Below are positions 41,415-52,146 of a DNA stretch of 64,000 nt, in pieces. The notes beneath the pieces are model-generated. The model was given only the letters and a program-made list of their open reading frames with translations, had not been told where the DNA came from and ran no database searches. How positions within the stretch are numbered: position 1 is the stretch's first letter; every line of letters starts with the position of its first letter. The position numbers and the translations under genes were made by a program. Origin of the DNA: Brevundimonas lenta. GTDB taxonomy: Bacteria > Pseudomonadota > Alphaproteobacteria > Caulobacterales > Caulobacteraceae. Location: contig NZ_JACIDM010000003.1 in assembly GCF_014196335.1 (NCBI RefSeq), positions 1 through 64,000 on the forward strand, in the 5' to 3' direction.

Positions 41415-42455
41415 TCAGTTGGGCGGAGTCGGAGCCGGGTTGGCCGGATCCTCGGCCTCGTCGACGTCGCCGTCGGTGGGGTTATGCACCGGCGGGGCCT
41501 GGATGGTGGTGGTCGTGGCCGCAGGCTGGCCGGTTGGGGCGATCTCACCGGTGGCCGGACGCGTCGTGGCGGTCACGCCCGCGGCGGCCGCGGCTGCGCC
41601 GGCGACGCCGGGATCCGTCGGCAGGGTCGGGACCGACGGCATGGACGGCATGGACGGCATGCTCGTCCCCGGCATGGACGGGACCGAAGGCGCGGACGGA
41701 AGGCTGGGCGTCGTCGGCAGGGCCGGAACCGAGGGCGTCCCCGGCAGGGCCGGCGAGGTGATCGGCGCGGTCACGGCCTCGGTCGCCTCATCGACGGCAT
41801 CGGTCGTTTCGTCCACCGTGCCTTCGACCGCTTCGGTCGCGGCCGCGGCCGGGGTCGCCGGCGCAGCGGCTTCCTCGTCGCCGACGGCGGCCATCGACTG
41901 GGCGGGGTTCAGAACCTTGTCGATGGCGAAGACGGCGCCGTTGGAGGCGTCCAGATCAGCCTGGGTGACCGTCGCGGCGTCGACCTTGATGGCCTCGCCG
42001 GTGCCGTCGAGCAGGACCTGGGTGCGGGCGGCCGTCTCGACGCCGCCGCGGGCGCCCTGGATCTGGCCGGCCGAAACGTCGGCGACGATGACGTGATAGA
42101 GCAGCAGGCTGCGCAGCTCCTGCGCATTGGCCGGATCCATCAGGCGGGTGCGGTCGGCCTCAGGCAGGGCGGCGAAGGCCGCATCGGTGGGCGCGAAGAT
42201 CGACACCGCCGGGCGGGTGCGCAGGGTCTCGGTCAGCTGGGCCTGATCAAGGGCGGCCAGCAGGGTGGTGAAATTGCCCTGGGCCTGCAGCACGTCGATG
42301 ACCGTGTCGGCGGTCGCCGGAGTGGCGGCCTGGACGGCCGCGGATGGCGCCTCGCTTGGCGTCGGCGTGGTCGTCGGGGGCGTCTGGGCGAAGGCGGAAG
42401 CGCCGGCCGCGAGTGCGGTCGCCGCGACCGCGGTGAGCAGTCGAATGCGAAGCAT
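41415..42455 (-). CDS. Exported fasciclin (FAS1) domain protein
   Basis: A 346-residue protein with signal peptide residues 1-24 (ending SAFAQ). One FAS1 domain (about residues 50-190) is visible: TVIDVLQAQGNFTTLLAALDQAQL, VSIFAPTDAAFAALP, LLLYHVIVADVSAGQ and NGAVFAIDKVLNP. The rest is low-complexity Ala/Pro/Thr/Ser sequence, including SMPSMP repeats. FAS1 proteins take part in adhesion and matrix binding, so a surface or periplasmic adhesion role is possible. The ATG at 42455 starts the signal peptide directly. Confidence 0.88.
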   Translation of the reverse strand: MLRIRLLTAVAATALAAGASAFAQTPPTTTPTPSEAPSAAVQAATPATADTVIDVLQAQGNFTTLLAALDQAQLTETLRTRPAVSIFAPTDAAFAALPEADRTRLMDPANAQELRSLLLYHVIVADVSAGQIQGARGGVETAARTQVLLDGTGEAIKVDAATVTQADLDASNGAVFAIDKVLNPAQSMAAVGDEEAAAPATPAAAATEAVEGTVDETTDAVDEATEAVTAPITSPALPGTPSVPALPTTPSLPSAPSVPSMPGTSMPSMPSMPSVPTLPTDPGVAGAAAAAAGVTATTRPATGEIAPTGQPAATTTTIQAPPVHNPTDGDVDEAEDPANPAPTPPN

Positions 42456-42667
42456 GACAATATCCCTTTATTCTGTTCGCTCGGCCGCAAGGGGAGGAAG
42501 CGCGCAGCCGAAAACAACGGAAACCTGGCGGTTCAAGAGCGCAACAGGCGATCAGGTTCCGAACTTAAGGGTTATTGTGAACGTCTTTATGCGCGGAAAA
42601 CGTTGCTGTACCGCTTGGGGACAGCGCTGAATTCTACGTCAGAAGAGGCGGCAGAAAGCTTGTCCGT

Positions 42668-43534
42668 TCAGGACAAGGTCGCGCTCTCGACCCACCACAG
42701 TTCATGCGTCCGGCGCATGCGGTCGCGGGCGGCGTCGGCGGCCTGGCGGGTGTCGAACAGGCCGAACACGGTGGCGCCGGAGCCGGACATGCGGGCCACG
42801 CGGCAGCCCGGCAACGCCTCGACCGCCTTGAGGGCGCGGCCGATCTCGGGCTCGATGGCGATGGCGGCCGGTTCGAGGTCGTTGCGATGGTCGGCGAGCC
42901 AGCCGATCAGGGATTTCGCGCTCCAGTCCGTCGGCGGCGAAGGAATGTCGGCGTTGCGGGCGTCTCCACTGTCGTAGCCCCGGTAGACCGCGCCGGTGGG
43001 GCACGGGAGATCCGGATTGACCAGCACGGCCGCGAGCGGCGCCAGGCGCGGCTCGAACGTCAGGTGATGGCCGAAGCCGGTCGCCCAGGCGGCGCGGTTG
43101 TGCAGGCACATGGGGCCGTCGGCGCCGACCTTTTCCGCCACCTTCGCCAGCGCGTGGTCGTCCAGCGGCAGTTCGAGGAGGTCGCGAGCCAGTTTGAGCG
43201 CCGCACCGGCGTCCGCGGTGCCGCCGCCGAGCCCGGCGGCTATCGGCAGCTGTTTGTGCAACGTGACCGCCACCTTGGGCTCGCCGATGCCCGCGGCCTC
43301 GCCCAGCGCACGCAACGCACGGAGCACAAGATTGTCCGGCTCGCGGGCCAGGGCGCCGCGGTAGGAGCCGGTGACCGTCATTGACAGCTTGTCGGACGGC
43401 TCGACGGTCACCCGGTCGCCGATATCGGCGAAGGCCACGAGGCTGGCCAGGGGATGGAAGCCGCTACGGTCCAGCGGGCCCACGTGAAGGAAGAGATTGA
43501 CCTTGGCGGGCGCGAGGCAGGAGAGCGCGGCCAT
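42668..43534 (-). CDS. ispE: 4-diphosphocytidyl-2-C-methyl-D-erythritol kinase
   Basis: A 288-residue GHMP kinase of the MEP isoprenoid pathway. It has the N-terminal LAPAKVNLFLHVGPLDRSGFHPLASLV, the ATP-binding LPIAAGLGGGTADAGAAL (about residues 96-113; GT instead of the common GSS), and the C-terminal ARMSGSGATVFGLF. It phosphorylates the 2-hydroxyl of CDP-methylerythritol. It directly follows the TPR gene (3-bp gap) on the same strand. Confidence 0.95.
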   Translation of the reverse strand: MAALSCLAPAKVNLFLHVGPLDRSGFHPLASLVAFADIGDRVTVEPSDKLSMTVTGSYRGALAREPDNLVLRALRALGEAAGIGEPKVAVTLHKQLPIAAGLGGGTADAGAALKLARDLLELPLDDHALAKVAEKVGADGPMCLHNRAAWATGFGHHLTFEPRLAPLAAVLVNPDLPCPTGAVYRGYDSGDARNADIPSPPTDWSAKSLIGWLADHRNDLEPAAIAIEPEIGRALKAVEALPGCRVARMSGSGATVFGLFDTRQAADAARDRMRRTHELWWVESATLS

Positions 43535-43537
43535 GGC

Positions 43538-45379
43538 TCAGGGCCGTGCGCCGGCCACCAGGGTCTGGGCGGGCAGACCAGTAGCCAGTTTCTGCTCGAC
43601 CTCGGCGCGGCGCTCCGCGTCAGGTTCGAGCGTGAGGACCCGATTCCACTGCCATTCGGCCTCGCGACGGCGGCCGACCTGCCAGTAGGCGTCGCCCAGG
43701 TGGTCGACGATCTCGGCGTTGCCGGGCTCCTTGGCGACGGCGCCCTCGAGGGTCTCGACAGCAGTCTCGTACTGGCCCTGGCGATACTGGGCCCAGCCCA
43801 GCGAGTCCTGGATGTTGCCGTTCTCGGGATCGGCGGCGTGGGCGCGGGCGATCATTTCCGCCCCCTGGTCCACCCTGCGGCCGCTGTCGACCCAGAGGTA
43901 GCCGAGGTGGTTGAGCATGACCGGATCGTTCGGCTCGGACTGCAGCGCGGCCCAGAGCTCGTGTTCGGCTTCATCGAGACGTCCCAGGCGCTCCAGCGCC
44001 GCGCCGCGCAGGAAGCGGAACTGCGGCGCCTGGTTGGAGACGTTCACATCCGGACGGTCGAGGACCGCGAGCGCCTCGTCGAAGCGCTCAAGCTCAACCA
44101 GCTGGGCGGCCAGCTGGAAGACGATCATCAACTGGCCGGGCGCGACCGAATTGGCCTGTTCCAGATGCTGCAGGGCCTCGGCCCCGCGATCATCGCGCTG
44201 GAGGCTGAGAGCCAGATTGTACTGGGCGCCGGCGTAGACGATGGGGTTCGCCTGGCTGACGCGCGCCAAAGCCTCGCGGGCGAGCACTTCCTGTTCGGCC
44301 GCGGCGAGGCTGTGGCCCAGGCGCAGGATGATCTCGTCCGACGGATTCAGGCTTTCCGCCAGGCGCAGGCAGATGGCGGCGTATTCGAAGAACTCGGCCC
44401 CCGTCATTTGCAGCGAGGCGAACTGGAGGACGTCGGCGGCGGTCTGCTGGATCGTCGGAATGGGGGGCGGCGACGCGCGACGGTCGATGCGCTGCAGACC
44501 GGCGGCGGCGGCGGGATCCGGCGCGGCCCCGGTGAGCACGGCCTGATAGACGGTGCGGGCTTCGTCGCGGCGACCGCGACGTTCGAGGAACTCGCCCAGA
44601 TCGACGCTGAACAGTTCGGCTCCGGCCGGCTGGGCGACGAGGATGCGATATTCGGCCTCGGCCTCGTCGTAACGACGGCGCGTTTCGAGCGCGCGGGCGC
44701 GCTGGAGGCGGAGGATCAGACCGTTCGGATCGGCGGGCGCCAGTTCGACCGGCTTGAGCGCGGCGTCCCAGTTGCCGGCGGCCGCCTCGGCGGTCGGAAC
44801 CAGATATTTGGCGACGATCCCGAATGGCGTCGCATAGGGCTGCCCCTGGGTCTTCAGGAGACCGACGCTGGTGCGGCCATCGCCCCGTTCAAGCGCCTGG
44901 ACGACCTGGACCAGACGTCCGGCCTCGGCCAGTTGCGGCGTGTCCTCGACCAGCGGGGCCACGCGGGCGACGGCGTCGAGATCGCCCGAGAACAGGCCTG
45001 CGCGGAAGGTCTCATCGGCCAGCGATGGCTGTTCGGGCGTCAGGGTCTGGCTGCTCGACAGCAGCTCGGCGGCGGCGGTGCGGTCGCCGCGGATGTTGGC
45101 GACCCGGGCCGAGAGATAGAGGCCGTAGGAGGACTGGCCGAACTCGTCCGTCGGAACCGGCGCCCAGATCGCCGGGATAGGCGGCGCCGGCGGCGCGACG
45201 GGCGCCTCAGGCGGGGCCGCAGGGGTCGCTCCGACGGCCTCGGGCGCAGCGCCGTCGGCCGGCGCCGCCGCAGGGGCGTTCATCGGCGGATCGACGACGA
45301 TGGGCGCATCCTGCGCAGCCGCAGGAGAAGCCAGCGCCAGCAAGGCGCAACCGGTCAGTAGAAGCGAAGAAAGGCGCAT
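43538..45379 (-). CDS. Exported TPR-repeat protein
   Basis: A 613-residue protein with signal peptide residues 1-23 (ending PAAAQ) and a Pro/Ala-rich segment (25-70). A long alpha-helical solenoid of TPR units follows; clear examples are DPVMLNHLGYLWVDSGRRVDQGAEMIARAHAADPENGNIQDSLGWAQYRQGQYETAVETLEGAVAKEPGN and AEIVDHLGDAYWQVGRRREAEWQWNRVLTLEP. TPR solenoids mediate protein complexes; in this setting an outer-membrane or periplasmic role is likely. The ATG at 45379 is chosen because it begins the signal peptide. It is co-directional with ispE, 3 bp upstream of it. Confidence 0.85.
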   Translation of the reverse strand: MRLSSLLLTGCALLALASPAAAQDAPIVVDPPMNAPAAAPADGAAPEAVGATPAAPPEAPVAPPAPPIPAIWAPVPTDEFGQSSYGLYLSARVANIRGDRTAAAELLSSSQTLTPEQPSLADETFRAGLFSGDLDAVARVAPLVEDTPQLAEAGRLVQVVQALERGDGRTSVGLLKTQGQPYATPFGIVAKYLVPTAEAAAGNWDAALKPVELAPADPNGLILRLQRARALETRRRYDEAEAEYRILVAQPAGAELFSVDLGEFLERRGRRDEARTVYQAVLTGAAPDPAAAAGLQRIDRRASPPPIPTIQQTAADVLQFASLQMTGAEFFEYAAICLRLAESLNPSDEIILRLGHSLAAAEQEVLAREALARVSQANPIVYAGAQYNLALSLQRDDRGAEALQHLEQANSVAPGQLMIVFQLAAQLVELERFDEALAVLDRPDVNVSNQAPQFRFLRGAALERLGRLDEAEHELWAALQSEPNDPVMLNHLGYLWVDSGRRVDQGAEMIARAHAADPENGNIQDSLGWAQYRQGQYETAVETLEGAVAKEPGNAEIVDHLGDAYWQVGRRREAEWQWNRVLTLEPDAERRAEVEQKLATGLPAQTLVAGARP

Positions 45380-45435
45380 GGCGCGAACCCTTCCCACATT
45401 ATGCGGCGACGACAAGGCCCATCGCCGCCCGAGCG

Positions 45436-47190
45436 TCACATATTCGGATAGTTGGGACCGCCGCCGCCTTCAGGCGTGGTCCAGACGATGTTCTGCGACG
45501 GATCCTTGATGTCGCAGGTTTTGCAGTGGACGCAGTTCTGGGCGTTGATCTGGAAGCGCGGATTGGCTCCCTGCTCATCATACAGCACTTCGTAGACGCC
45601 TGCCGGGCAGTAGAGTCGCGCGGGCTCCCCGAACTCGGGCAGGTTAACGCGGATCGGCACCGTCGGGTCCAGCAGCTTCAGATGCGCCGGCTGGTCCTCG
45701 GCGTGGTTGGTGTTGGAGATGAAGACCGAGGACAGCTTGTCGAACGACAGCTTCCCGTCCGGCTTCGGATAGGTGATCGGCTTGTGCTTCGAGGCCTTTT
45801 CGGTCGAGCCGGCGTCGGTCCCGTGGTGCTTGAGCGTGCCGAGCAGGGAGAAGCCGCCGAAGAGGGTCTGGAACCACATGTCGAAGACGCCGACGGCCCC
45901 GCCGAGGGTGGTGCCCAGGCGCGAGAGCAGCGGCTTGGCGTTCCGCACGCGCTTGAGGTCCTGGTAAACCCAGCTGCCTTCATAGGCGGCCTGGTACTCG
46001 ACCAGCTCGTCACCCGAACGGCCGGCGATGACGGCGTCATAGGCGGCATCGGCGGCCAGCATGCCGGTCTTCATGGCGTTGTGGCTGCCCTTGATCCGCG
46101 GGACGTTCACGAAGCCGGCCGAGCAGCCGATCAGGGCGCCGCCCGGGAAGGCCAGCTTCGGCACCGACTGGAAGCCGCCCTCGGTGATAGCGCGGGCGCC
46201 GTAGGAGACGCGGGTGCCGCCCTCCAGATGCTCGCTGATCGAGGGGTGGTGCTTGAAGCGCTGGAACTCGTCGAACGGAGACAGGAACGGGTTCTTGTAG
46301 TTCAGGTGCACGACGTAGCCGATCGACACGTAGCGATCGCCGAAGTGGTACATGAAGCTGCCGCCGCCGGTGAACTCGTCCAGCGGCCAGCCGGTGGTGT
46401 GCTGGACCAGACCGGGCTGGTGCTTGTCCGCCGGGACCTGCCACAGCTCCTTGATGCCGATGCCGAATTTCTGGGGCTGGGCGCCGTCGCAAAGGTTGTG
46501 GCGGGCCATGATGGTCTTGGCCAGGGAGCCGCGGACGCCTTCGGCGATGAAGACGTATTTGCCGTGCAGCTCGATGCCGGGCTGGAAGTCGCCGGTCGGC
46601 TTGCCCTCGCGGTCGATGCCGAAGACGCCGGCGACGACGCCCTTCACCCGCCCCGACGGTTCGTCCCAGACGACATGGCTGGCGGCCATACCGGGATAGA
46701 CCTCGACGCCCATCGCCTCGGCCTGCTCGCCCAGCCAGCGCGCCAGATTGCCCAGCGAGCCGATGTAGCAGCCCTCGTTGTGCATCAGCGGCGGAAGCAG
46801 CGGCATGGGCAGGGGAACCTGCCCCATCGGCCCGAGAATCAGGAACCGGTCCTTGGTGACCGGGGTCTCAAGCGGCGCGCCGCGTTCCTTCCAGTCGGGG
46901 AACAGCTCGTTCAGGGCCTTGGGGTCCATGACCGCGCCCGAGAGGATATGGCCGCCGATCTCGGCCGACTTCTCCAGCACGGCGACGGAGATCTCCTTGC
47001 CGTCCTTTTCCGCGCGCTGCTTCAGGCGGATGGCGGCGGACAGGCCGGCGGGGCCGCCGCCGACGATGACGACGTCATATTCCATCACCTCGCGCTCGAC
47101 GCCCGCCAGGGCCTCGGCGGGGGGCAGCTTGTCGATCACAGCTTCCTGCCAGGCGTTGGCGGCGCCGCCCTCGATCGCTTGCTCGGCCAT
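45436..47190 (-). CDS. Electron transfer flavoprotein-ubiquinone oxidoreductase
   Basis: A 584-residue inner-membrane-associated flavoprotein that passes electrons from ETF to ubiquinone. It has an FAD-binding VVIVGGGPAGLSAAIRL near residue 20 and a membrane/ubiquinone-region GGGSFMYHFGDRYVSIGYVVHLNYKNPF. The C-terminal [4Fe-4S] ferredoxin-like domain has the Cys ligands CPAGVYEV, CVHCKTCDIKDP. It links beta-oxidation and amino-acid breakdown to respiration. The ATG at 47190 (MAEQAIEGG) was preferred over a 23-codon longer frame. It lies 56 bp upstream of the TPR gene on the same strand. Confidence 0.95.
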   Translation of the reverse strand: MAEQAIEGGAANAWQEAVIDKLPPAEALAGVEREVMEYDVVIVGGGPAGLSAAIRLKQRAEKDGKEISVAVLEKSAEIGGHILSGAVMDPKALNELFPDWKERGAPLETPVTKDRFLILGPMGQVPLPMPLLPPLMHNEGCYIGSLGNLARWLGEQAEAMGVEVYPGMAASHVVWDEPSGRVKGVVAGVFGIDREGKPTGDFQPGIELHGKYVFIAEGVRGSLAKTIMARHNLCDGAQPQKFGIGIKELWQVPADKHQPGLVQHTTGWPLDEFTGGGSFMYHFGDRYVSIGYVVHLNYKNPFLSPFDEFQRFKHHPSISEHLEGGTRVSYGARAITEGGFQSVPKLAFPGGALIGCSAGFVNVPRIKGSHNAMKTGMLAADAAYDAVIAGRSGDELVEYQAAYEGSWVYQDLKRVRNAKPLLSRLGTTLGGAVGVFDMWFQTLFGGFSLLGTLKHHGTDAGSTEKASKHKPITYPKPDGKLSFDKLSSVFISNTNHAEDQPAHLKLLDPTVPIRVNLPEFGEPARLYCPAGVYEVLYDEQGANPRFQINAQNCVHCKTCDIKDPSQNIVWTTPEGGGGPNYPNM

Positions 47191-47284
47191 AGCGTGATGT
47201 CCTCGTCGTCCGTGTGGTCTTGAATCCCGCTTATCGGAAGGTGACGCGGCGGCGGTCAAGGACTATCCCTGTGCCGAAGCGCCT

Positions 47285-48076
47285 ATGACCATGCAGCCCC
47301 TCGACACCGCAGCCGCCGAAAGCCTGCTCGCCTTCTGGAGCGATGCGGGGGTCGACGCCTGTTTCGGCGACGCGCCGGTGGACCGGACGCACGTCGCGCC
47401 GCCGCCCGCGGTGAAGGCCGTGGCGAAGGCGACGGCGTCGGTGGTGGCCTCTCCGGATGTGGCGGACGCGGCCTCCGACGCCCGCCGGCTGGCGGCCGGG
47501 GCCGAGACGCTGGAAGCGCTGGGTCAGGCGGTCGCGCAGTTCGAAGGCTGTCCCCTGACAGGGATGGGCGCGCGCCAGGCGGTGTTCGGACGGGGCAATC
47601 CGCAAGGGGCCGTGCTGGTCATCGGCGAGGCGCCGGGCGCGGAAGAAGACGAGCGCGGCGAGCCGTTCGTGGGCCAGGCCGGACTTATGCTGGACCGGAT
47701 GCTGAAGGAGGCCGGGCTGGAGGGCCAGGCGTACCTGACCAACACGGTGTTCTGGCGCCCGCCGGGCAACCGGCCGCCGACGGCAGCGGAACAGGCGTCC
47801 TGCGCGCCGTTCCTGGAGCGGGCCCTCGCCCTGATGAAGCCGAAGGCGGTGCTGCTGCTGGGCGGGGCGGCGGCGAAGGCTGTGCTGGGGACCGACGAGA
47901 GCATCATGCGGCTGCGCGGCCACTGGAAGGAATGGCGGCCGGCAGAGGGCGGCGGTGTGACGGCGCCGGCGCTGCCGAGCTTCCATCCGGCCTTCCTGCT
48001 GCGCACGCCGATGGCCAAAAAGGCCGCGTGGGCGGACATGCTGGCGCTGGCGACACGCCTCGGGGCAGACGGCTGA
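47285..48076 (+). CDS. Uracil-DNA glycosylase family 4/5-like protein with incomplete Fe-S ligands
   Basis: A 263-residue protein whose residues 85-260 form a UDG-superfamily domain. Motif A is GEAPGAEEDERGEPFVGQAG (114-133), with TNTVFWRPPGNRPP (152-165) and a C-terminal SFHPAFLLR. Family 4 enzymes bind a [4Fe-4S] cluster through four Cys; here two are present (Cys89, Cys173) and two positions carry Phe86 and Trp157. The N-terminal 80 residues are Ala-rich and not part of the core. It may still remove uracil, or be a divergent relative. It is divergent from the ETF-QO gene. Confidence 0.82.
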   Translation: MTMQPLDTAAAESLLAFWSDAGVDACFGDAPVDRTHVAPPPAVKAVAKATASVVASPDVADAASDARRLAAGAETLEALGQAVAQFEGCPLTGMGARQAVFGRGNPQGAVLVIGEAPGAEEDERGEPFVGQAGLMLDRMLKEAGLEGQAYLTNTVFWRPPGNRPPTAAEQASCAPFLERALALMKPKAVLLLGGAAAKAVLGTDESIMRLRGHWKEWRPAEGGGVTAPALPSFHPAFLLRTPMAKKAAWADMLALATRLGADG

Positions 48077-48230
48077 TCCGTTAACCTGATCGACTCAAAA
48101 GCGCCCCAAAAGCCGCTGAAACTTGACATCCGCACGGGCCGAGTCGTTTTTTCCGGCCTGACGACCGAACGAACAGCGAGCGCCGGACCGGGTGGGTTTG
48201 GTTCCGCGCCGCTCTAAGGGGGGCCGCCTC

Positions 48231-49907
48231 GTGCCTGTTGCTTTCCGCCGCGCGATCCTCGCGCCGACGCTGGCTTTGGCTCTCGCTGCATTCGCGGGCG
48301 TGAGCCATGCCGACGAACGCCGTGCGCCCTCGGCCCTGAGCGCGGCGGACCGTCTGAGCTACACCACCGCCTTCGATGCGCTGCGCCGCGGCGATCTGGA
48401 CGCCGCGCGCGAGTCCGCCCGCCAGGCGCAGGACCGCGTGCTGCTGGGCCAGGTCGAGTTCGAGCGCCTGTTCCACCCTGACCACTCCGCGACGTACGAA
48501 GAGCTGGCGGCGTGGCTGGAGGAGTATTCCGACCTGCCCTGCGCCCCGCGCGCCTACAATCTGGCCCTGCGCCGGCGTCCGGACGGCGCGCCGGAGCCGA
48601 AGCGGCCGGCGGGCGTCGGGGAGCGGACGTGGAACAGCGTCGTGGCGGCGGGCGGCGGCTCGGCCGAGGACGATCCGATGAAGGCGGCCCGGGTCGCCCT
48701 CAACAACGACAACCTGACGGGCGCCGTGACGCTCGGCGAGCAGATCGGCGACTGGTGGACGGTCGGGCTGGCGCAATACCGGCTGGGCGAGTTCGCCAGG
48801 GCCACGACGGCGTTCGAGCGCGTGCTGGACGACCCGACCGAGAGCGGCTGGGTCCGCGCCGGAGCCGCCTTCTGGGCCGCCCGTTCGGCCGGACGTTCCA
48901 GCCAGCAGGACCGCGTGCAGCCGCTGCTGCGTCGCTCGGCGACATGGCCGGCGACCTTCTACGGCCAGATCGCCATGCGCCAGCTGGGCATGGAGCCGAC
49001 GATCGAGAACCTGGGGCCGCAGCCGTACGGGGCCACGCTGCAGCAAGCCTCCTACACGCCGGACGAGCCGGTCGGCGTGGACGCGTCGGAGCTGGACGAT
49101 TTCGTTCGCACGGACCCCCGGGCCCGACGGACGGTGGCCTACTATGAGATCGGCCGCCGCGACGACGCGCGCGAGGAGCTGCGGACCGGGATGCGCTCGG
49201 CGCTGACCGATCGCGCCCGCCGCATGTGGGCGGCGCTGGGACGGGCGCTGGGGCCGCGGGTGACGGGTTCGGACGGCGACGCGCGCCGCATCGACGCCGT
49301 GCGCTATCCGCAGCCGATCATCGAGCCGGAGGGCGGCTTCACCATCGAACGCTCGCTGGTCTATGCGATCGCCCGCAAGGAAACCGACTTCAACCCGCGC
49401 GCGCGCTCCTCGGTGGGCGCCTACGGCCTGATGCAGGTGATGCCGACGACGGCGGCCGAGCTGTCGGGCGATCGCGGCTTCGTCACGGAGCCGGAGCGAC
49501 TGTTCGAGCCGAACCTGAACGCGCGGCTGGGCCAGGCCTATGTGAACCGGGTGCTGGCCATGCCGGCGATCAACGGCGACCTGCTGCGGGCGGCCTCGTC
49601 CTACAATGCGGGGCCGGGGCCGATGGTGGCGGCGGTGCGCAAGCTGGGGCCGGACGCCGACCCGCTGCTGCTGATCGAGACGATCGACGTGCCGCAGGCG
49701 CGGGAATACGTGGAGAAGGTGGTCGCGGCCTACTGGATCTACCAGCGCATGAACGGACGGCCGCTGAATACGCTGGACGCGGTGGCGTCGGGCGCGACCC
49801 TGGTGCCGATCAGTCTGGACTATGTGCCCCCGCCCCCGGCTCCGCCCGTCACCGAGCAGCCGGCGCAGACGGTGGAAGTGGCGCTGGTTCCCGCGACCGG
49901 CGGCTAG
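48231..49907 (+). CDS. Soluble lytic transglycosylase (SLT) protein
   Basis: A 558-residue exported protein: signal peptide about residues 1-27, then a helical superhelical region. The C-terminal SLT domain has YAIARKETDFNPRARSSVGAYGLMQVMPTTA, with catalytic Glu about residue 384, and RAASSYNAGPGPM. It cleaves the MurNAc-GlcNAc bond to make 1,6-anhydro ends during wall remodelling. The start at GTG 48231, after AAGGGGGG, gives a proper signal sequence; the longer frame to 48192 adds only a basic leader. It overlaps a small minus-strand gene at its 3' end by 4 bp. Confidence 0.92.
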   Translation: MPVAFRRAILAPTLALALAAFAGVSHADERRAPSALSAADRLSYTTAFDALRRGDLDAARESARQAQDRVLLGQVEFERLFHPDHSATYEELAAWLEEYSDLPCAPRAYNLALRRRPDGAPEPKRPAGVGERTWNSVVAAGGGSAEDDPMKAARVALNNDNLTGAVTLGEQIGDWWTVGLAQYRLGEFARATTAFERVLDDPTESGWVRAGAAFWAARSAGRSSQQDRVQPLLRRSATWPATFYGQIAMRQLGMEPTIENLGPQPYGATLQQASYTPDEPVGVDASELDDFVRTDPRARRTVAYYEIGRRDDAREELRTGMRSALTDRARRMWAALGRALGPRVTGSDGDARRIDAVRYPQPIIEPEGGFTIERSLVYAIARKETDFNPRARSSVGAYGLMQVMPTTAAELSGDRGFVTEPERLFEPNLNARLGQAYVNRVLAMPAINGDLLRAASSYNAGPGPMVAAVRKLGPDADPLLLIETIDVPQAREYVEKVVAAYWIYQRMNGRPLNTLDAVASGATLVPISLDYVPPPPAPPVTEQPAQTVEVALVPATGG

Positions 49908-50014
49908 AGGCCGGCCAGCAGCAACGCCGGCATGCAGCAGGCGACGACAATCAGCAGCCCGTAGACCAGCAGGCTGGGGCGTCGCGCTTCAGGCTGTTGA
50001 GCAGGCATCGACAT
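49904..50014 (-). CDS. 36-aa single-span membrane protein
   Basis: A very small protein: MSMPAQQPEARRPSLLV, one transmembrane helix (about residues 15-33, with CC in the middle), ending LLLAGL. The ATG at 50014 has GGGAG at 6-nt spacing. It overlaps the convergent transglycosylase stop by 4 bp. A small-protein origin is supported by the clear ribosome-binding site and helix; function unknown. Confidence 0.6.
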   Translation of the reverse strand: MSMPAQQPEARRPSLLVYGLLIVVACCMPALLLAGL

Positions 50015-50093
50015 GGCTGACTCCCGAACGCGGGTGCGTTCCTGAAGCTCCACGGATACCGATGTTGTCTTAAGGCCGGGTTGGGGTGTGCGG

Positions 50094-50738
50094 TTAACGT
50101 AATGCTTCCGCCGACCACTCGAGGAAGTCGGGCTGGGCCAGCAGGGCGTCGCGGTAGGCGGCGGCCGTTCCGTCGTCGCCATAGGCCGCCAGATCGACCT
50201 GATAGTGCAGGAAACGCGCGGCGACAGGCGTGAAGAAGGCGTCCGGCACCGACCACTCGCCGAACAGGTAGGGGCCGTCCGCGCCGAAGCGGGTGCGCAT
50301 GTCGGTCCACAGCGAGACGATGCGGCGAATGTCGCGCTCGACGGCCGGAACGGTCGGCGTCGGCGAGCGGTCGGGGCCGACCATGGAGTGGTTGCGGTCC
50401 ATGGTGCAGTGGGTGCGCAGACCGGTGAAGCCGCCGTGCATCTCGCAGGCGGCGGAGCGGGCCAGCCAGCGGGCGTGGGGATCGGCGGGCCAGAGGCGGA
50501 CGTGCGGGAAATTCTCGGCGCACCAGACCGATATGGCCATGGAATCCCAGACGGTTTCGCCGTCGACGTTGAGCAGGGGCACGAGGCGCGAGGGCGAGAT
50601 CCGCTCGAGCTCGGCCTGGCCTTCGGGGCTGTAGATGTCGATTTCGCGGACGGTGAAGTCGGCCCCGCATCGCTTGAGCACCAGCCAGGGGCGCAGCGAC
50701 CAGGTCGAGTACAGACGGGGCCCGATGATCAGTTCCAT
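50094..50738 (-). CDS. Glutathione S-transferase family protein
   Basis: A 214-residue GST. The N-terminal thioredoxin fold has MELIIGPRLYSTWSLRPWLVLKRCG (catalytic-type Ser in YSTWSLR) and RISPSRLVPLLNVDGETVWDSMAISVWCAENFP (glutathione-binding ES/DS motif). The C-terminal helical domain is FGADGPYLFGEWSVPDAFFTPV. It likely detoxifies electrophiles or acts as a GSH-dependent isomerase. The ATG at 50738 starts the fold. It is divergent from purB. The long open frame continuing upstream on the same strand is only a read-through of high-GC DNA. Confidence 0.9.
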   Translation of the reverse strand: MELIIGPRLYSTWSLRPWLVLKRCGADFTVREIDIYSPEGQAELERISPSRLVPLLNVDGETVWDSMAISVWCAENFPHVRLWPADPHARWLARSAACEMHGGFTGLRTHCTMDRNHSMVGPDRSPTPTVPAVERDIRRIVSLWTDMRTRFGADGPYLFGEWSVPDAFFTPVAARFLHYQVDLAAYGDDGTAAAYRDALLAQPDFLEWSAEALR

Positions 50739-50843
50739 GGCGACGATTCCCTGCTGAAAGCGTGGCCGTCTCGTGCGCCCGCGGGCTTTCGGATGCAAGC
50801 CGCGCCTTGACTCCGGGCGGCCCTGGACCGACACGACGCGCCC

Positions 50844-52145
<1,302 letters not shown>

Positions 52146-52146
52146 C

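Noticed and set aside
43454..45361. 635-aa plus-strand frame opposite the TPR protein
   Set aside because: Translation is low-complexity; the minus frame has a signal peptide and TPR repeats.
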